Source of the DNA: Polaribacter sp. BAL334
GTDB taxonomy: Bacteria > Bacteroidota > Bacteroidia > Flavobacteriales > Flavobacteriaceae
Assembly: GCF_015767435.1 (NCBI RefSeq)
Contig: NZ_JADWOV010000319.1
Location: 124,001 to 188,000 of the forward strand
Direction of reading: 5' to 3'
Length of the DNA stretch: 64,000 bases
Positions within the stretch are counted from its first letter, which is position 1; each line of letters starts with the position of its first letter. The translations under genes and the position numbers were made by a program. Positions 9,841-19,309 of this stretch are shown here, piece by piece. The notes below the pieces were generated by a model. The model saw only the letters and a list, made by a program, of their open reading frames with translations, did no database searches and had not been told where the DNA came from.

Positions 9841-11319
9841 ATGAAAAAAATAAACATAAAAATATTCATGATTTTAATCCTAATAGTTGGATTAAATCAA
9901 TCTTGTAGCGATGATTTTGTCGATGTAAAACCAACATCAGACAACTCTGAAGATTTCTTTAACTCAGAGCAAGATTATCAAAATGCACTTATTGGTGCTT
10001 ACGATTTATTGCAATCTACGTATTTAAACGTAATGTTAGGTGAAATTGCTTCAGACAATACATTAGCTGGTGGAGAAAGTGCCACTGACGTTATTGGTAT
10101 TCAAGAAGTTGATGATATGATTCACACTCCATTAAATGCTCAATTAAGAGACATTTGGAGCTGGATGTACGCAGGAGTAAACAGAGCGAATTATATCCTT
10201 GAATTCAAAGATAAAATCGATTTTGCTGGTAAAAATGAAATTTTAGCACAAGCTACTTTTTTAAGAGCTTACTACTATTTTGAATTGGTAAAATGGTTTG
10301 GTGATGTGCCAATGGCAGTTGATAAAAGAATTCAATTTGGAGAACAATTTACAATTGATAGAACTCCAAAAGCAGAGGTTTATGCTCAAATTGAATTAGA
10401 TTTAATGTATGCTGCAGATAATTTGCCTTATGTACAATCTGTTCCAGGAAGAGTTACAAAAGGTGCTGCACAAGCATTATTAGGAAAAGCATATTTATAT
10501 CAAAATAAATTTGATGAAGCAGCTACAGTTTTAGAAAATTTAATTGCAAATGGTCCTTATGATTTAGTATCTAATTACAATACAATTTTTGAAGAAGCTG
10601 GAGAAAATAATATTGAATCTGTTTTTGAAGTACAATATTTTGATGGTCAAGGAGCAGGATTTGGTTGTTTACAATGTAGTGAAGGAAATGTTGCTGTAGG
10701 ATTTAGTGGTGTTCGTGCTTACGTTGGTCCTGATTTTACTCCAGGGTTTAGTTTCAATGTGCCTGTTCAAGAAGCTGTTGACGCTTTTGAAAATGGTGAT
10801 TTAAGAAAAGATGTTGCTATTTTAGATATTGAAGCTTGGGCAACAGCAACAGGAGCAACTTATGGAACTGGTTATGAACATACAGGATATTTCAATAGAA
10901 AATACATTCCTAGAACAAGAAGTACAAATGCACAAGGAGATAGAAACTTAACGAATCCTAATAATTACAGAGCGATTCGTTTTGCAGATGTTTTATTGAT
11001 GGCAGCTGAGGCTTTCAACAGAAAATCTTCTCCAGATGATACAAAAGCAAGAACTTATTTGAACAGAGTAAGAGCAAGAGCTTTTGGAAATACTTCAAAT
11101 AACATTACTTCATCAGGAGCTACTCTAACTGAAAATATTTTCAATGAAAGAAGAGTGGAATTATTAGGTGAAGGTCACAGATTTTTTGATTTGGTAAGAA
11201 CTGGAAAAGCAGCTCAAGAAATCAATGGTTTTGTTGCTGGTAAACACGAACTTTTTCCAATTCCAGCAATTGAAATTCAGTTAGCAGGAAATCGTTGGTC
11301 ACAAAATCCAAATTACTAA
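9841..11319 (+). CDS. susD: SusD-like glycan-binding surface lipoprotein (RagB/SusD family)
   Basis: Surface lipoprotein that binds the glycan and closes over the SusC barrel. ATG 9841 is preferred over the in-frame ATG 9817, which lies inside susC and precedes the signal. The 492-residue protein has lipobox LNQSC (Cys22) followed by the acidic stretch SDDFVD, which resembles flavobacterial surface-export signals. Family features: the TPR region with RAYYYFELVKWFGDVPM and the C-terminal NERRVELLGEGHRFFDLVRTG motif. Its glycan-binding residues cannot be identified by eye. Part of the susC operon. Confidence 0.96.
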   Translation: MKKINIKIFMILILIVGLNQSCSDDFVDVKPTSDNSEDFFNSEQDYQNALIGAYDLLQSTYLNVMLGEIASDNTLAGGESATDVIGIQEVDDMIHTPLNAQLRDIWSWMYAGVNRANYILEFKDKIDFAGKNEILAQATFLRAYYYFELVKWFGDVPMAVDKRIQFGEQFTIDRTPKAEVYAQIELDLMYAADNLPYVQSVPGRVTKGAAQALLGKAYLYQNKFDEAATVLENLIANGPYDLVSNYNTIFEEAGENNIESVFEVQYFDGQGAGFGCLQCSEGNVAVGFSGVRAYVGPDFTPGFSFNVPVQEAVDAFENGDLRKDVAILDIEAWATATGATYGTGYEHTGYFNRKYIPRTRSTNAQGDRNLTNPNNYRAIRFADVLLMAAEAFNRKSSPDDTKARTYLNRVRARAFGNTSNNITSSGATLTENIFNERRVELLGEGHRFFDLVRTGKAAQEINGFVAGKHELFPIPAIEIQLAGNRWSQNPNY

Positions 11320-11332
11320 AAAATAAATACGA

Positions 11333-13321
11333 ATGAAAAACATACAAAAAATAATAAAAATATTTTTCTTATTGCTTTTAGTAGCATGTACAGAAAATGA
11401 TTTAAGAGATGTGTCTTTTGTAAATGATATTGCTGCCCCAGCAAACGTTGCAGCAGTATATAATATCACACAAGACAATACAGGCTCAGTAACAATCACA
11501 CCAAATGCTGATGGTGCTGTTAGTTTTGAGATTTTCTTTGGAGATGGAACTACAGCTCCTGCCATTGTTCCTCAAGGAGAAAGTGCTTATCATGTGTATC
11601 GTGAAGGTACATTTGATGTGAAAATTGTTGCAATCAATTTAACTGGAGTTAAAACAGAAGTTACGCAACAATTGATAGTATCATTTAAAGCTCCACAAAA
11701 TTTAGTGGTAGTAATTGAAAATGATGCTGCTATTTCAAAAAGAGTGAACATCACCGCAAATGCAGATTTTGCAACCTTTTTTGAATTTAGTTCAGGTGAA
11801 ACAGGGGTAACTCAACCTGTTGTTTCTGGAAACATTGGAACAACAATCTCTTATACTTACCAAAATGCAGGTACCTATAACATTGTAGTTGAAGCTAAAG
11901 GTGGTGCTATTGCAACTACCAAATATGAAGCAAGCTTTGTTGTGACAGAAATTTTAGCACCAACTCAAAATGCCCCAACACCACCTAATAGAAGTGCTGG
12001 AGATGTAATTTCTATATTTAGTGATGCATACACAAACGTAACTTTGAGCGAGTTACCTACAACTTGGTCAGCGACAAATTTTGAAGCGATTACAATTGGA
12101 GGAAATAATTTATGGAAATTGACAAACCTAGATTTTTTAGGGATGGTTACAAATTACACTACAGGAATAAATGTTTCGTCTATGGAAACTTTACACATAG
12201 ATTATTGGGTTCCTGATGGTATTTCAAATGAATTATTAGTGAAAATTGTAAATACCGTTGATGGTGGTGAAGACATAGAATCATTTGGTGCAACAGTAAG
12301 CGGTTCTTGGCAAAGTATAGATATTGACATGTCAGGATTTGACGGAGGAAATCTTGCAAATAAAGAAAAAATTACTCAAATTTTGATAGATTCTGACGGA
12401 ACTGCTGGAGTTGTTTATATTGATAATTTTTATTTTTATAAAGCAAGTGCTGCCTCAACTTTTGATGATGGTTTGCTAACAAATGGTGATTTCCAAAATG
12501 GAAGTAATTCTTGGATTGTTGGTGTAGATGACAATGCTCCTGCTCCAGTAGTTACATTAAGTGGTAACACTTATTATTCTGTGAATGTTCCAAATGCAGG
12601 AAATGCATGGGAAGTAAATCTTAGCCAAAAAACGGAAATTTTAGATGGAACAACATACACGCTAACCTTCGATGCTTGGTCTAACGTAAATAGATCTATA
12701 ATAGCCGGAATAGGTTTAAGTGGAGATCCATGGTCAAATGATGTAAAAACAGTAGATATTAATTCATCAAGAACTACTTATTCAGTTACGGTTTCAGCAA
12801 ATGGCTGGGGAGCTGCTAATGCAAGAGTTTTATTTGATTTGGGTGCGCAAGCAGGTGAAGTAAATATTGATAATGTTTCTTTATTCAAAGGAAATGGAAA
12901 TTTAGTTCAGAATGGAAATTTTGAAAATGGAAGTTCTCCTTGGATTATTGGGGTTGATGACAATGCAGCAGCACCAGTAATATTAACAAATGGGAATAAT
13001 CATTATTCAGTAAATGTAGCTAATGCAGGAAATCCATGGGATGTAAACCTTAGTCAAAAACTAGAAATCATTAATGGTGAAACTTATACTTTAACTTTTG
13101 ATGCTTGGTCAAATGTTAATAGAAGTATGATTGCAGGTATTGGTCTAAGTGGAGATCCTTGGTCTAGTAAAACAGAAACTGTAAATATTACTACAAATAG
13201 AATTACTTATACTTATACTATTACAGCAGATTTTGGAGCTGCAAATGCAAGAGTTTTGTTTGATTTAGGTGCTGCAGCAGGAACTGTTAATATTGATAAC
13301 GTTTCATTATCTAAGAACTAG
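11333..13321 (+). CDS. Multi-module glycan-binding lipoprotein: two PKD-like domains, shared PUL module, two tandem CBM4/9-like domains
   Basis: Occupies the SusE/SusF position after susD, so it is probably a surface glycan-binding protein. In 662 residues: lipobox LLVAC (Cys19, followed by acidic TENDLRD); two PKD-like beta domains (about 30-118 and 120-205); a module at about 213-370 starting PTPPNRSAGDVISIFSD and ending YIDNFYFYK that recurs in two other proteins here; then two nearly identical jelly-roll repeats (about 382-519 and 522-662), each with NGxFxNGSxxWIxGVDDNA, FDAWSNVNRS and NIDNVSL, resembling CBM4/CBM9-type modules. No catalytic residues are evident. Family assignment of the last two domains is by pattern only. 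Confidence 0.85.
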   Translation: MKNIQKIIKIFFLLLLVACTENDLRDVSFVNDIAAPANVAAVYNITQDNTGSVTITPNADGAVSFEIFFGDGTTAPAIVPQGESAYHVYREGTFDVKIVAINLTGVKTEVTQQLIVSFKAPQNLVVVIENDAAISKRVNITANADFATFFEFSSGETGVTQPVVSGNIGTTISYTYQNAGTYNIVVEAKGGAIATTKYEASFVVTEILAPTQNAPTPPNRSAGDVISIFSDAYTNVTLSELPTTWSATNFEAITIGGNNLWKLTNLDFLGMVTNYTTGINVSSMETLHIDYWVPDGISNELLVKIVNTVDGGEDIESFGATVSGSWQSIDIDMSGFDGGNLANKEKITQILIDSDGTAGVVYIDNFYFYKASAASTFDDGLLTNGDFQNGSNSWIVGVDDNAPAPVVTLSGNTYYSVNVPNAGNAWEVNLSQKTEILDGTTYTLTFDAWSNVNRSIIAGIGLSGDPWSNDVKTVDINSSRTTYSVTVSANGWGAANARVLFDLGAQAGEVNIDNVSLFKGNGNLVQNGNFENGSSPWIIGVDDNAAAPVILTNGNNHYSVNVANAGNPWDVNLSQKLEIINGETYTLTFDAWSNVNRSMIAGIGLSGDPWSSKTETVNITTNRITYTYTITADFGAANARVLFDLGAAAGTVNIDNVSLSKN

Positions 13322-13354
13322 TAATTGATAATAACTATAAAATTAAATCATAAT

Positions 13355-14269
13355 ATGAGAAATTTAAAAAACGTTTATGTACTAATATTTTCCTTGATAA
13401 CTGTCTTTTACGGTTGTCAGGAAAATGATTATTCATTTGGAGAAATTATCGCGCCAAGTAATATTCAGATAACAGCTGAAATTGTTGGAGCTGATGCAAA
13501 TAATCCAAATGGAGATGGAAGTGGAGCCGTAAATTTTAAAGCGACCGCAGATAATGCAGTTTCTTTTAAATTTATCAATGAAGGTTCAGAAGTTGTTGCT
13601 CTTTCAGGAGAAACATCTATGATATTTAGTAAACTAGGCTTGAATACTTATACAGTAACTGTTGTAGTTTCAGGAACTGCAGGAGTTTCATCAAGTAAAT
13701 CTATTCAAGTAGATGTATTGGCTACTTATTCACCTCCAGATGATTTAAAAGCGAAATTGTTTGGCTTTGACCCAGCAAATCCGACAGCTGTAACTTCAAG
13801 AACATGGAAAATTCAAGCTGCAAAACCAGGTCATTTTGGATTAGGTCCTGTTGGAGGAACAACTCCTACTGAATGGTATGGTGCAGGTCCTGATGAAAAA
13901 GTTGGTTTAGGTATGTATGATGATAGATACATCTTTAGTTCTGATGGAACTTTTTCACACGTAACAAATGGAGATATTTTCGGAAGAAATCCTCATATTG
14001 TAAATGATTTAGGACCAAATGTTTCTGGAAATGTAAATGGTGCTGATATTGAGAATTATGTCTTTGCTGATTATTCAGAAACTTTCTTTTTAACAGCTCC
14101 AGCAGGTGTAGAAACTATCAATTTATCAGGAAATGCATTTATTGGATATTATACTGGGGGGAATCATCAGTATGAAATTTTTGATAGAGGAGTAGCTAAC
14201 GAATTAATTTTAAGAACTACAGATGCAGCCAGCGAATTTGATTGGTGGTTTATCATCGTAATTGAATAA
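13355..14269 (+). CDS. PUL surface lipoprotein with PKD-like domain, SusE/F position
   Basis: A 304-residue lipoprotein, last gene of the susCD operon and followed by a strong terminator. ATG 13355 gives the signal MRNLKNVYVLIF and lipobox VFYGC (Cys21, followed by acidic QENDYS); an in-frame TTG 30 bases earlier is rejected. Residues about 28-125 form a PKD-like beta domain (GSGAVNFKATADNAVSFKF); residues about 140-304 form a second beta-rich domain with SRTWKIQAAKPGHFG, MYDDRYIFSSDGTF and a Trp pair near the end. The same neighbourhood is common in flavobacterial laminarin loci, where such proteins bind glycan, but binding here is inferred. No catalytic motif seen. Confidence 0.8.
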   Translation: MRNLKNVYVLIFSLITVFYGCQENDYSFGEIIAPSNIQITAEIVGADANNPNGDGSGAVNFKATADNAVSFKFINEGSEVVALSGETSMIFSKLGLNTYTVTVVVSGTAGVSSSKSIQVDVLATYSPPDDLKAKLFGFDPANPTAVTSRTWKIQAAKPGHFGLGPVGGTTPTEWYGAGPDEKVGLGMYDDRYIFSSDGTFSHVTNGDIFGRNPHIVNDLGPNVSGNVNGADIENYVFADYSETFFLTAPAGVETINLSGNAFIGYYTGGNHQYEIFDRGVANELILRTTDAASEFDWWFIIVIE

Positions 14270-14283
14270 TAATTTAAGTATTT

Positions 14284-14317
14284 AAAAAAAAGGTCAGTTC
14301 AAGCTGACCTTTTTTTA
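14284..14317. terminator. Rho-independent terminator after the susCD operon
   Basis: AGGTCAG, a six-base loop and CTGACCT, flanked by A-tract on the left and T-tract on the right, make a stem of 7 GC-containing pairs extended by A-T pairs. It ends the susC-13355 unit, separating it from the next gene, and could act in both directions. Confidence 0.85.
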
Positions 14318-14681
14318 TTTTTTTACACTATTAATAATATTGTATTTAATTATTTTTTATATTTACAATATTTCAAATCTTTTTTTACATTTTAAAAAGT
14401 ATAATGCTATGTATATCTCATTATTTCTACCAATACAACAACACAACATTTTATGGTTTTTAAAAACTAAATTAAAATAAAAAAGCCTTATTTACTCAGG
14501 TTTTGTTGAAGTTTGTTCTGTATTTATTGATGTATATTTATTGTTGAGGTCTTTTTTGTGTCATTTAAAGTGAAAGAGTTTAGTTTTATGAAATTATTAA
14601 CAAACAAAATCAAATCCAAAGTAAAAATCTACTCTAACTAAAAAAATAAACTCCGGATTTTATTTTAAAAAAAACAACATT
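14318..14681 (+). other. Non-coding leader and promoter region of the enzyme/barrel fusion gene
   Basis: About 360 very AT-rich bases with no reading frame worth calling. The terminator just before it implies a separate promoter here. A half-site ATTAACAA near 14595 resembles the susC upstream inverted repeat. I could not identify a convincing TAnnTTTG element; a long untranslated leader is possible. Confidence 0.5.
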
Positions 14682-17600
14682 ATGAAAAACATTTTTTTGA
14701 GATTGTTACTTTTCTTATTAACACTTAATGTTTTTGGTCAAACAGATAAAGTATCTGTTGTTACAAACAATCAAGGATCAAAACTAGTAGTAAACGGAAA
14801 AGACTTTATTGTTAACGGTATGAATTGGGATTACATTCCTATTGGTACAAATACTGTGAATGCAGATTTTTGGAACAAATCTGATGAAGTTATCAAAAGC
14901 GCACTTGACGCTGAAATGATGTTATTAAAAAACATGGGTGTAAACGCCATTCGTCAATATACAGGAGTTCCTGCAAGATGGATTAAATATATTTATGAAG
15001 TTCATGGAATTTACACAATGTTAAATCACTCTTTTGGACGTTATGGATTAACTTTAGATGGTGTTTGGACACCAATTACTGATTATTCTGAAGCAAGAAC
15101 TCAGAAGTTTTTGATGTCTGAAATTGATAATTTGGTGAAAGAATACAAAGATACTCCAGGTATTTTAATGTATTTACTAGGAAATGAAAACAACTATGGT
15201 TTGTTTTGGCAAGGTGCTGAAACCGAAGATTTTCCAGATGATGAAAAGGAAAAACAATACATAGGTGAAAAAAGAGGTAGACCTATGTATCGTTTGATGA
15301 ATGAAGCTGCTAAAAAAATGAAATCAATTGATACTTCTCATCCAGTTGCAATATGTAATGGAGATGTATTATTTATTGATATTGTGGCTGAAGAATGTAA
15401 AGACGTTGATATATATGGAACAAATACTTATAGAGGTGCATCTTTCACAGATATCTTTCAAGTTGTAAAAAGTAAACTAAACAAACCTTTATTATTTACG
15501 GAATTTGGAGCAGATGCTTTTAACGCAATTGACAATCAAGAAGACCAATTATCTCAAGCATTTTATATGGTTGAAAATTGGAAAGAAATTTACCAAAATG
15601 CTGCAGGATTAGGAAAAGCAGAAAACTCAATTGGAGGTTTTACATTCCAATTTAGCGATGGATGGTGGAAATACGGTTTTGACAAAAGAGAAGGAGCAGA
15701 TGTTCATGATAACAATGCTTCTTGGTCAAATGGTGGTTATCAGAGAGATTATGCGCCAGGAAAAAATAACATGAACGAAGAGTGGTTTGGAATTTGCGCA
15801 AAAGGACCAACCAACGAAAGAGGTTTATATACCTTATATCCAAGAGCTGCATATTATGCTTTGAAAGAAGCTCATAATTTAAATCCTTATGCTGCTGGAA
15901 CAACTCTTGAATCAGTAACCACTTATTTTAAAAACATTCAATTAATGGATGCTGTTTTAAGAGCAAGAGGAGATAAAGCTGCTTTAGGTGGAAATGAAAA
16001 AATTAAATTAAGCAATCTAAGAGCAGAATTTACAACTTTCAATACAGGAGGTTCTTTGTTAACAACGCCTCAAACTTCAGATGGAACAGGACAAGCTTTT
16101 CCTGACAGACTTGGTTTTGATCACATGCAATCTTATTTTATTGGTGTAGCTGGACAACCAACAGCTAGTATGAAGGCTGAAGTGAATTTCAATATTTTAG
16201 GAAACGTAGCCGGAAATCCTATTGATGATATTTTCTACGAAAATGTTGGAAGACCAGTTCAAGTAAATACTGATAATGGAAATTTAACACTTGCAGATAA
16301 CAATAGATTAAGAGTTTACAATGCCTCTTTTGAATGGAAGGCTGAAGATTTTGATATGAGAGGTTTTTATAGAACGAGCCACTATCATTGGGCATATGAA
16401 GGTGATATATTTAACTTATATCCAGAAGCAAACTACGGTCCAAATTTAGATATTTACAATGGTGAAATTTTAGGGTTAGAAGTTGATGGGAAAGGATCTT
16501 TAGCTGGTTTAAAAGCTGCTTTTGGTCCACAATTATGGTGGGGAGCAAACCCTGCTGTATTATTAAAGTATAGAAAAAAAGTGGGTCATTTTGATGTGAC
16601 TGCAATCTATCACAAAGATATTGTAGCAGGAAATGGAATTGATGAAGATGGAAATCGTATTTTAGATCCTGTTCAAGCAAGATCAGGTGTGATTCCTGCA
16701 TTACCAACAGAAAGAACGACCATTGCTATTGAGAAAAAAGGAGAGCATTTTGCATTTCAATTGGGTGGAATTTGGGCAGGAAGACCCTTGAATGGAAGAA
16801 CTTATCAAGTTACAACTGGAACCTCAGGAAATTATACAGTTCTAAATGATAGAATTCAAGCAAAAGATAATTTTGGAGGAAAAGCCAAAATCACTTACCA
16901 AAATGGCAATATCAACTGGTATGCACAAGGTTCTGTAATGGGATTGGTTGCAAACGGAGGTTTTGACCAAACAATGACTTTTACAGGTTGGAAATTGAAA
17001 GATAGTGGAAGTGGAAACTTGAATAATTTCTTAACTGGTTTTGCTTACAATTCAGGGAAATTTCAAATAGCACCAAACTTTATGTGGCAAAAACCATTGG
17101 TTGACCCAATGCCAAATGATGTTGGAGCTCCAGGAAGATTACGTAATTTTGTGGATGATCCATTTTCAGTAAGAGCTGGAAATAGAGAAACAACAGCTGG
17201 GGAAATCTTATTAACTTTCGATCCAACTCCAGGAACATATATGTATGAATGGGATAATGATAGAGCTGAAGATGCAAAATTTGCAATGAATTTAGGATTC
17301 GTATACCGTCATTTACCAACTACACAAGATGCTGCAATTGGATTCCTAGCAAATCGTACATTTTTTGCATTTGCACAATCTGCTCCTGCACAAGATTTAT
17401 GGGAAGTGCATTCAAGAATTGTTTCTAAAATTAGACCAGATTTCGGATTTGTGTCAAATATTTACTATGGTACAGGACAAGCAAATGGTGACAGTGACAG
17501 AACAATTACTCGTTTTGGTGCAGATTTAAGAATGATTTACAACAAAATGAAAATCACAGGAATGGTGAAAGTAAATGATTGGGGTCCATTTGATTACCAC

Positions 17601-17861
17601 AGAGATTTCAACTTAACATTCCCAGTGCAATTAATGCTTGATTTTTCTACTTCTGTGGGCAAACCTGATTGGTTTATTTTACCAGACACAAAAGTTGGAA
17701 TCAGAGGAACTTGGAGAGCTTTGAACGAAAATTCGCCAAGATATTCACCAAATGCTACTGCAACTGAATTTGCAACTGCACCAATTGTTAGTCCAGTAGG
17801 ATTTCCAAACGGTTCAGAATGGGAAATTAGAACATACATTCACATTAACATTGGAAAATAA
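14682..17861 (+). CDS. Clan GH-A glycoside hydrolase fused to a C-terminal outer-membrane beta-barrel
   Basis: A 1059-residue protein with an ordinary signal peptide (MKNIFLRLLLFLLTLNVFGQ). Residues about 25-410 look like a TIM-barrel glycosidase of clan GH-A: NGKDFIVNGMNWD at the start, LLKNMGVNAIRQY, acid/base Glu169 in LLGNENN, nucleophile Glu274 in LLFTEFGADAF, then GGFTFQFSDGWWK. It recalls GH2 C-terminal domains and GH72 beta-1,3-glucanosyltransferases but I cannot name the family. Residues about 440-1059 are alternating, aromatic-rich amphipathic strands (YFIGVAGQ, AEVNFNIL, FDVTAIYHKD, WEIRTYIHINI at the end), as in an outer-membrane barrel. The next gene, a binding lipoprotein, follows after 12 bases. 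Probably a membrane-anchored beta-glucan hydrolase or transglycosylase; alternatively an enzyme-bearing porin. Confidence 0.75.
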   Translation: MKNIFLRLLLFLLTLNVFGQTDKVSVVTNNQGSKLVVNGKDFIVNGMNWDYIPIGTNTVNADFWNKSDEVIKSALDAEMMLLKNMGVNAIRQYTGVPARWIKYIYEVHGIYTMLNHSFGRYGLTLDGVWTPITDYSEARTQKFLMSEIDNLVKEYKDTPGILMYLLGNENNYGLFWQGAETEDFPDDEKEKQYIGEKRGRPMYRLMNEAAKKMKSIDTSHPVAICNGDVLFIDIVAEECKDVDIYGTNTYRGASFTDIFQVVKSKLNKPLLFTEFGADAFNAIDNQEDQLSQAFYMVENWKEIYQNAAGLGKAENSIGGFTFQFSDGWWKYGFDKREGADVHDNNASWSNGGYQRDYAPGKNNMNEEWFGICAKGPTNERGLYTLYPRAAYYALKEAHNLNPYAAGTTLESVTTYFKNIQLMDAVLRARGDKAALGGNEKIKLSNLRAEFTTFNTGGSLLTTPQTSDGTGQAFPDRLGFDHMQSYFIGVAGQPTASMKAEVNFNILGNVAGNPIDDIFYENVGRPVQVNTDNGNLTLADNNRLRVYNASFEWKAEDFDMRGFYRTSHYHWAYEGDIFNLYPEANYGPNLDIYNGEILGLEVDGKGSLAGLKAAFGPQLWWGANPAVLLKYRKKVGHFDVTAIYHKDIVAGNGIDEDGNRILDPVQARSGVIPALPTERTTIAIEKKGEHFAFQLGGIWAGRPLNGRTYQVTTGTSGNYTVLNDRIQAKDNFGGKAKITYQNGNINWYAQGSVMGLVANGGFDQTMTFTGWKLKDSGSGNLNNFLTGFAYNSGKFQIAPNFMWQKPLVDPMPNDVGAPGRLRNFVDDPFSVRAGNRETTAGEILLTFDPTPGTYMYEWDNDRAEDAKFAMNLGFVYRHLPTTQDAAIGFLANRTFFAFAQSAPAQDLWEVHSRIVSKIRPDFGFVSNIYYGTGQANGDSDRTITRFGADLRMIYNKMKITGMVKVNDWGPFDYHRDFNLTFPVQLMLDFSTSVGKPDWFILPDTKVGIRGTWRALNENSPRYSPNATATEFATAPIVSPVGFPNGSEWEIRTYIHINIGK

Positions 17862-17873
17862 AAAATAGTAATT

Positions 17874-19283
17874 ATGAAAACAACAAAAAAATTATTTTCA
17901 AAAATAACAACACCTTTAGCTTTACTAATTTTAGTAAATCTAGGTTGCGAAAGAGACATCTCTGACGAAGCTGTTCAAGCAACCTTTTCGACGAACCAAA
18001 CAGTATTTTCTGATTCATTCAGTGCTGGATTGGAATACTACCCTTTTGCAGATTCTAAATTTGAAGCTTTTTCAGTAGATACTGAAGTAAAATATCAAGG
18101 AACTGCTTCCATGAGATTTGATGTGCCAAATGAGGGTGATAGAAATGGTGCTTATGCAGGAGCAATTTTCAGAGATGATAATGGAGGTAGAGATTTATCT
18201 AAATATGATGCTTTAACTTTTTGGGCAAAAGCCTCAAAAGCTGCAACTATAAATGATATTGGTTTTGGACAAGATTTTGGACAAAATAAATTTCAAGTTA
18301 GCAAACGTGCTTTAAGACTTACAACTAATTGGGTAAAATATACAATTCCAATTCCTGATGCTTCAAAATTAAAACAAGAGAAAGGAATGTTTTGGTATGC
18401 AGAAGGACCAGAAAATGGTGATGGATATTCTTTTTGGATTGATGAGTTAAAATTTGAAAAATTAGGAACAATTGCACAACCAAGGCCATCAATTTTAAAT
18501 GGTGACAATATTTCAGTAAATACTTTTATTGGAGTAAATATCAATATTGCTGATTTAAATCAAACTTTTAATTTAGGAACAGGAGAAGATATTTCAATAA
18601 GTTCAGCACCAGGATATTTTGTGTTTAGTTCTTCAAATCCAAGTGTTGCTAGTGTAAGTGAAACAGGAGTTGTAGAGATTTTATCTGCTGGAAATACAGT
18701 TATTACTGCAACTTTGGGTGGAGTAGAAGCTAAAGGTTCTTTAACTATTAATTCTGTTGGATCATTTGTTTTTGCACCTACACCAACAAGAGATCCAAAC
18801 AATGTAGTTTCAATTTTTAGTGACCATTATACAAACACTCCTGTTGATTTTTTCAATGGATATTGGCAACCTTATCAAACAACTCAATCTGCGGATTTCA
18901 GTATTTTGGGGGACAATTTTTTAAATTATACAAACTTTAATTTTGTCGGAATTCAATTTGCAAATCCTACAGTTAATTTGACAGATAAACCAAATTTACA
19001 TTTTAACATGTATATACCTAATTCAGTACCATCAAATTTTGATTTTCTAGTTACTGTAGTAGATTTTGGTCCAGATAGAGTGAATGGTGGAACAGATGAT
19101 ACAAGACAACAGTTGTTTGTGAGAAGATCACCAAGTATTGTTGCTGATAGATGGATTACTGTAGAATTTTCTTTGAGCGCAATGCCAACGAGAAGTAATG
19201 TAGGATTAATAATTTTTGAAAATATTAATTTTTCTCTTTTAAGAAATTTTTATTTAGACAATATCTATTTCTACAAAAATTAA
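17874..19283 (+). CDS. Three-domain glycan-binding lipoprotein with Ig-like domain and shared PUL module
   Basis: A 469-residue lipoprotein (lipobox LVNLGC, Cys25, followed by acidic ERDISDE). Domains: a jelly-roll of about residues 42-196 with FWAKASKAA, TNWVKYTIPIPD and FWIDELKFEKL, like CBM-type modules that carry glycan; a bacterial Ig-like (BIG2-type) domain about 205-295 with SSNPSVASVSETGVVEILSAG; and the locus-specific module about 300-469, starting PTPTRDPNNVVSIFSD and ending YLDNIYFYK. No catalytic residues seen. It lies 12 bases after the enzyme/barrel gene and 26 before the GH16 gene, so it is likely the surface partner of one or both. Beta-glucan binding is inferred from context. 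Confidence 0.8.
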   Translation: MKTTKKLFSKITTPLALLILVNLGCERDISDEAVQATFSTNQTVFSDSFSAGLEYYPFADSKFEAFSVDTEVKYQGTASMRFDVPNEGDRNGAYAGAIFRDDNGGRDLSKYDALTFWAKASKAATINDIGFGQDFGQNKFQVSKRALRLTTNWVKYTIPIPDASKLKQEKGMFWYAEGPENGDGYSFWIDELKFEKLGTIAQPRPSILNGDNISVNTFIGVNINIADLNQTFNLGTGEDISISSAPGYFVFSSSNPSVASVSETGVVEILSAGNTVITATLGGVEAKGSLTINSVGSFVFAPTPTRDPNNVVSIFSDHYTNTPVDFFNGYWQPYQTTQSADFSILGDNFLNYTNFNFVGIQFANPTVNLTDKPNLHFNMYIPNSVPSNFDFLVTVVDFGPDRVNGGTDDTRQQLFVRRSPSIVADRWITVEFSLSAMPTRSNVGLIIFENINFSLLRNFYLDNIYFYKN

Positions 19284-19309
19284 ATTTCCTCACTTAAAAT
19301 ATTAAAAAT

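Noticed and set aside
14682..17861. Simple GH2 call for the fusion protein
   Set aside because: It lacks the N-terminal sandwich domains of GH2, has a large barrel-like half and the motifs also fit other clan GH-A families.
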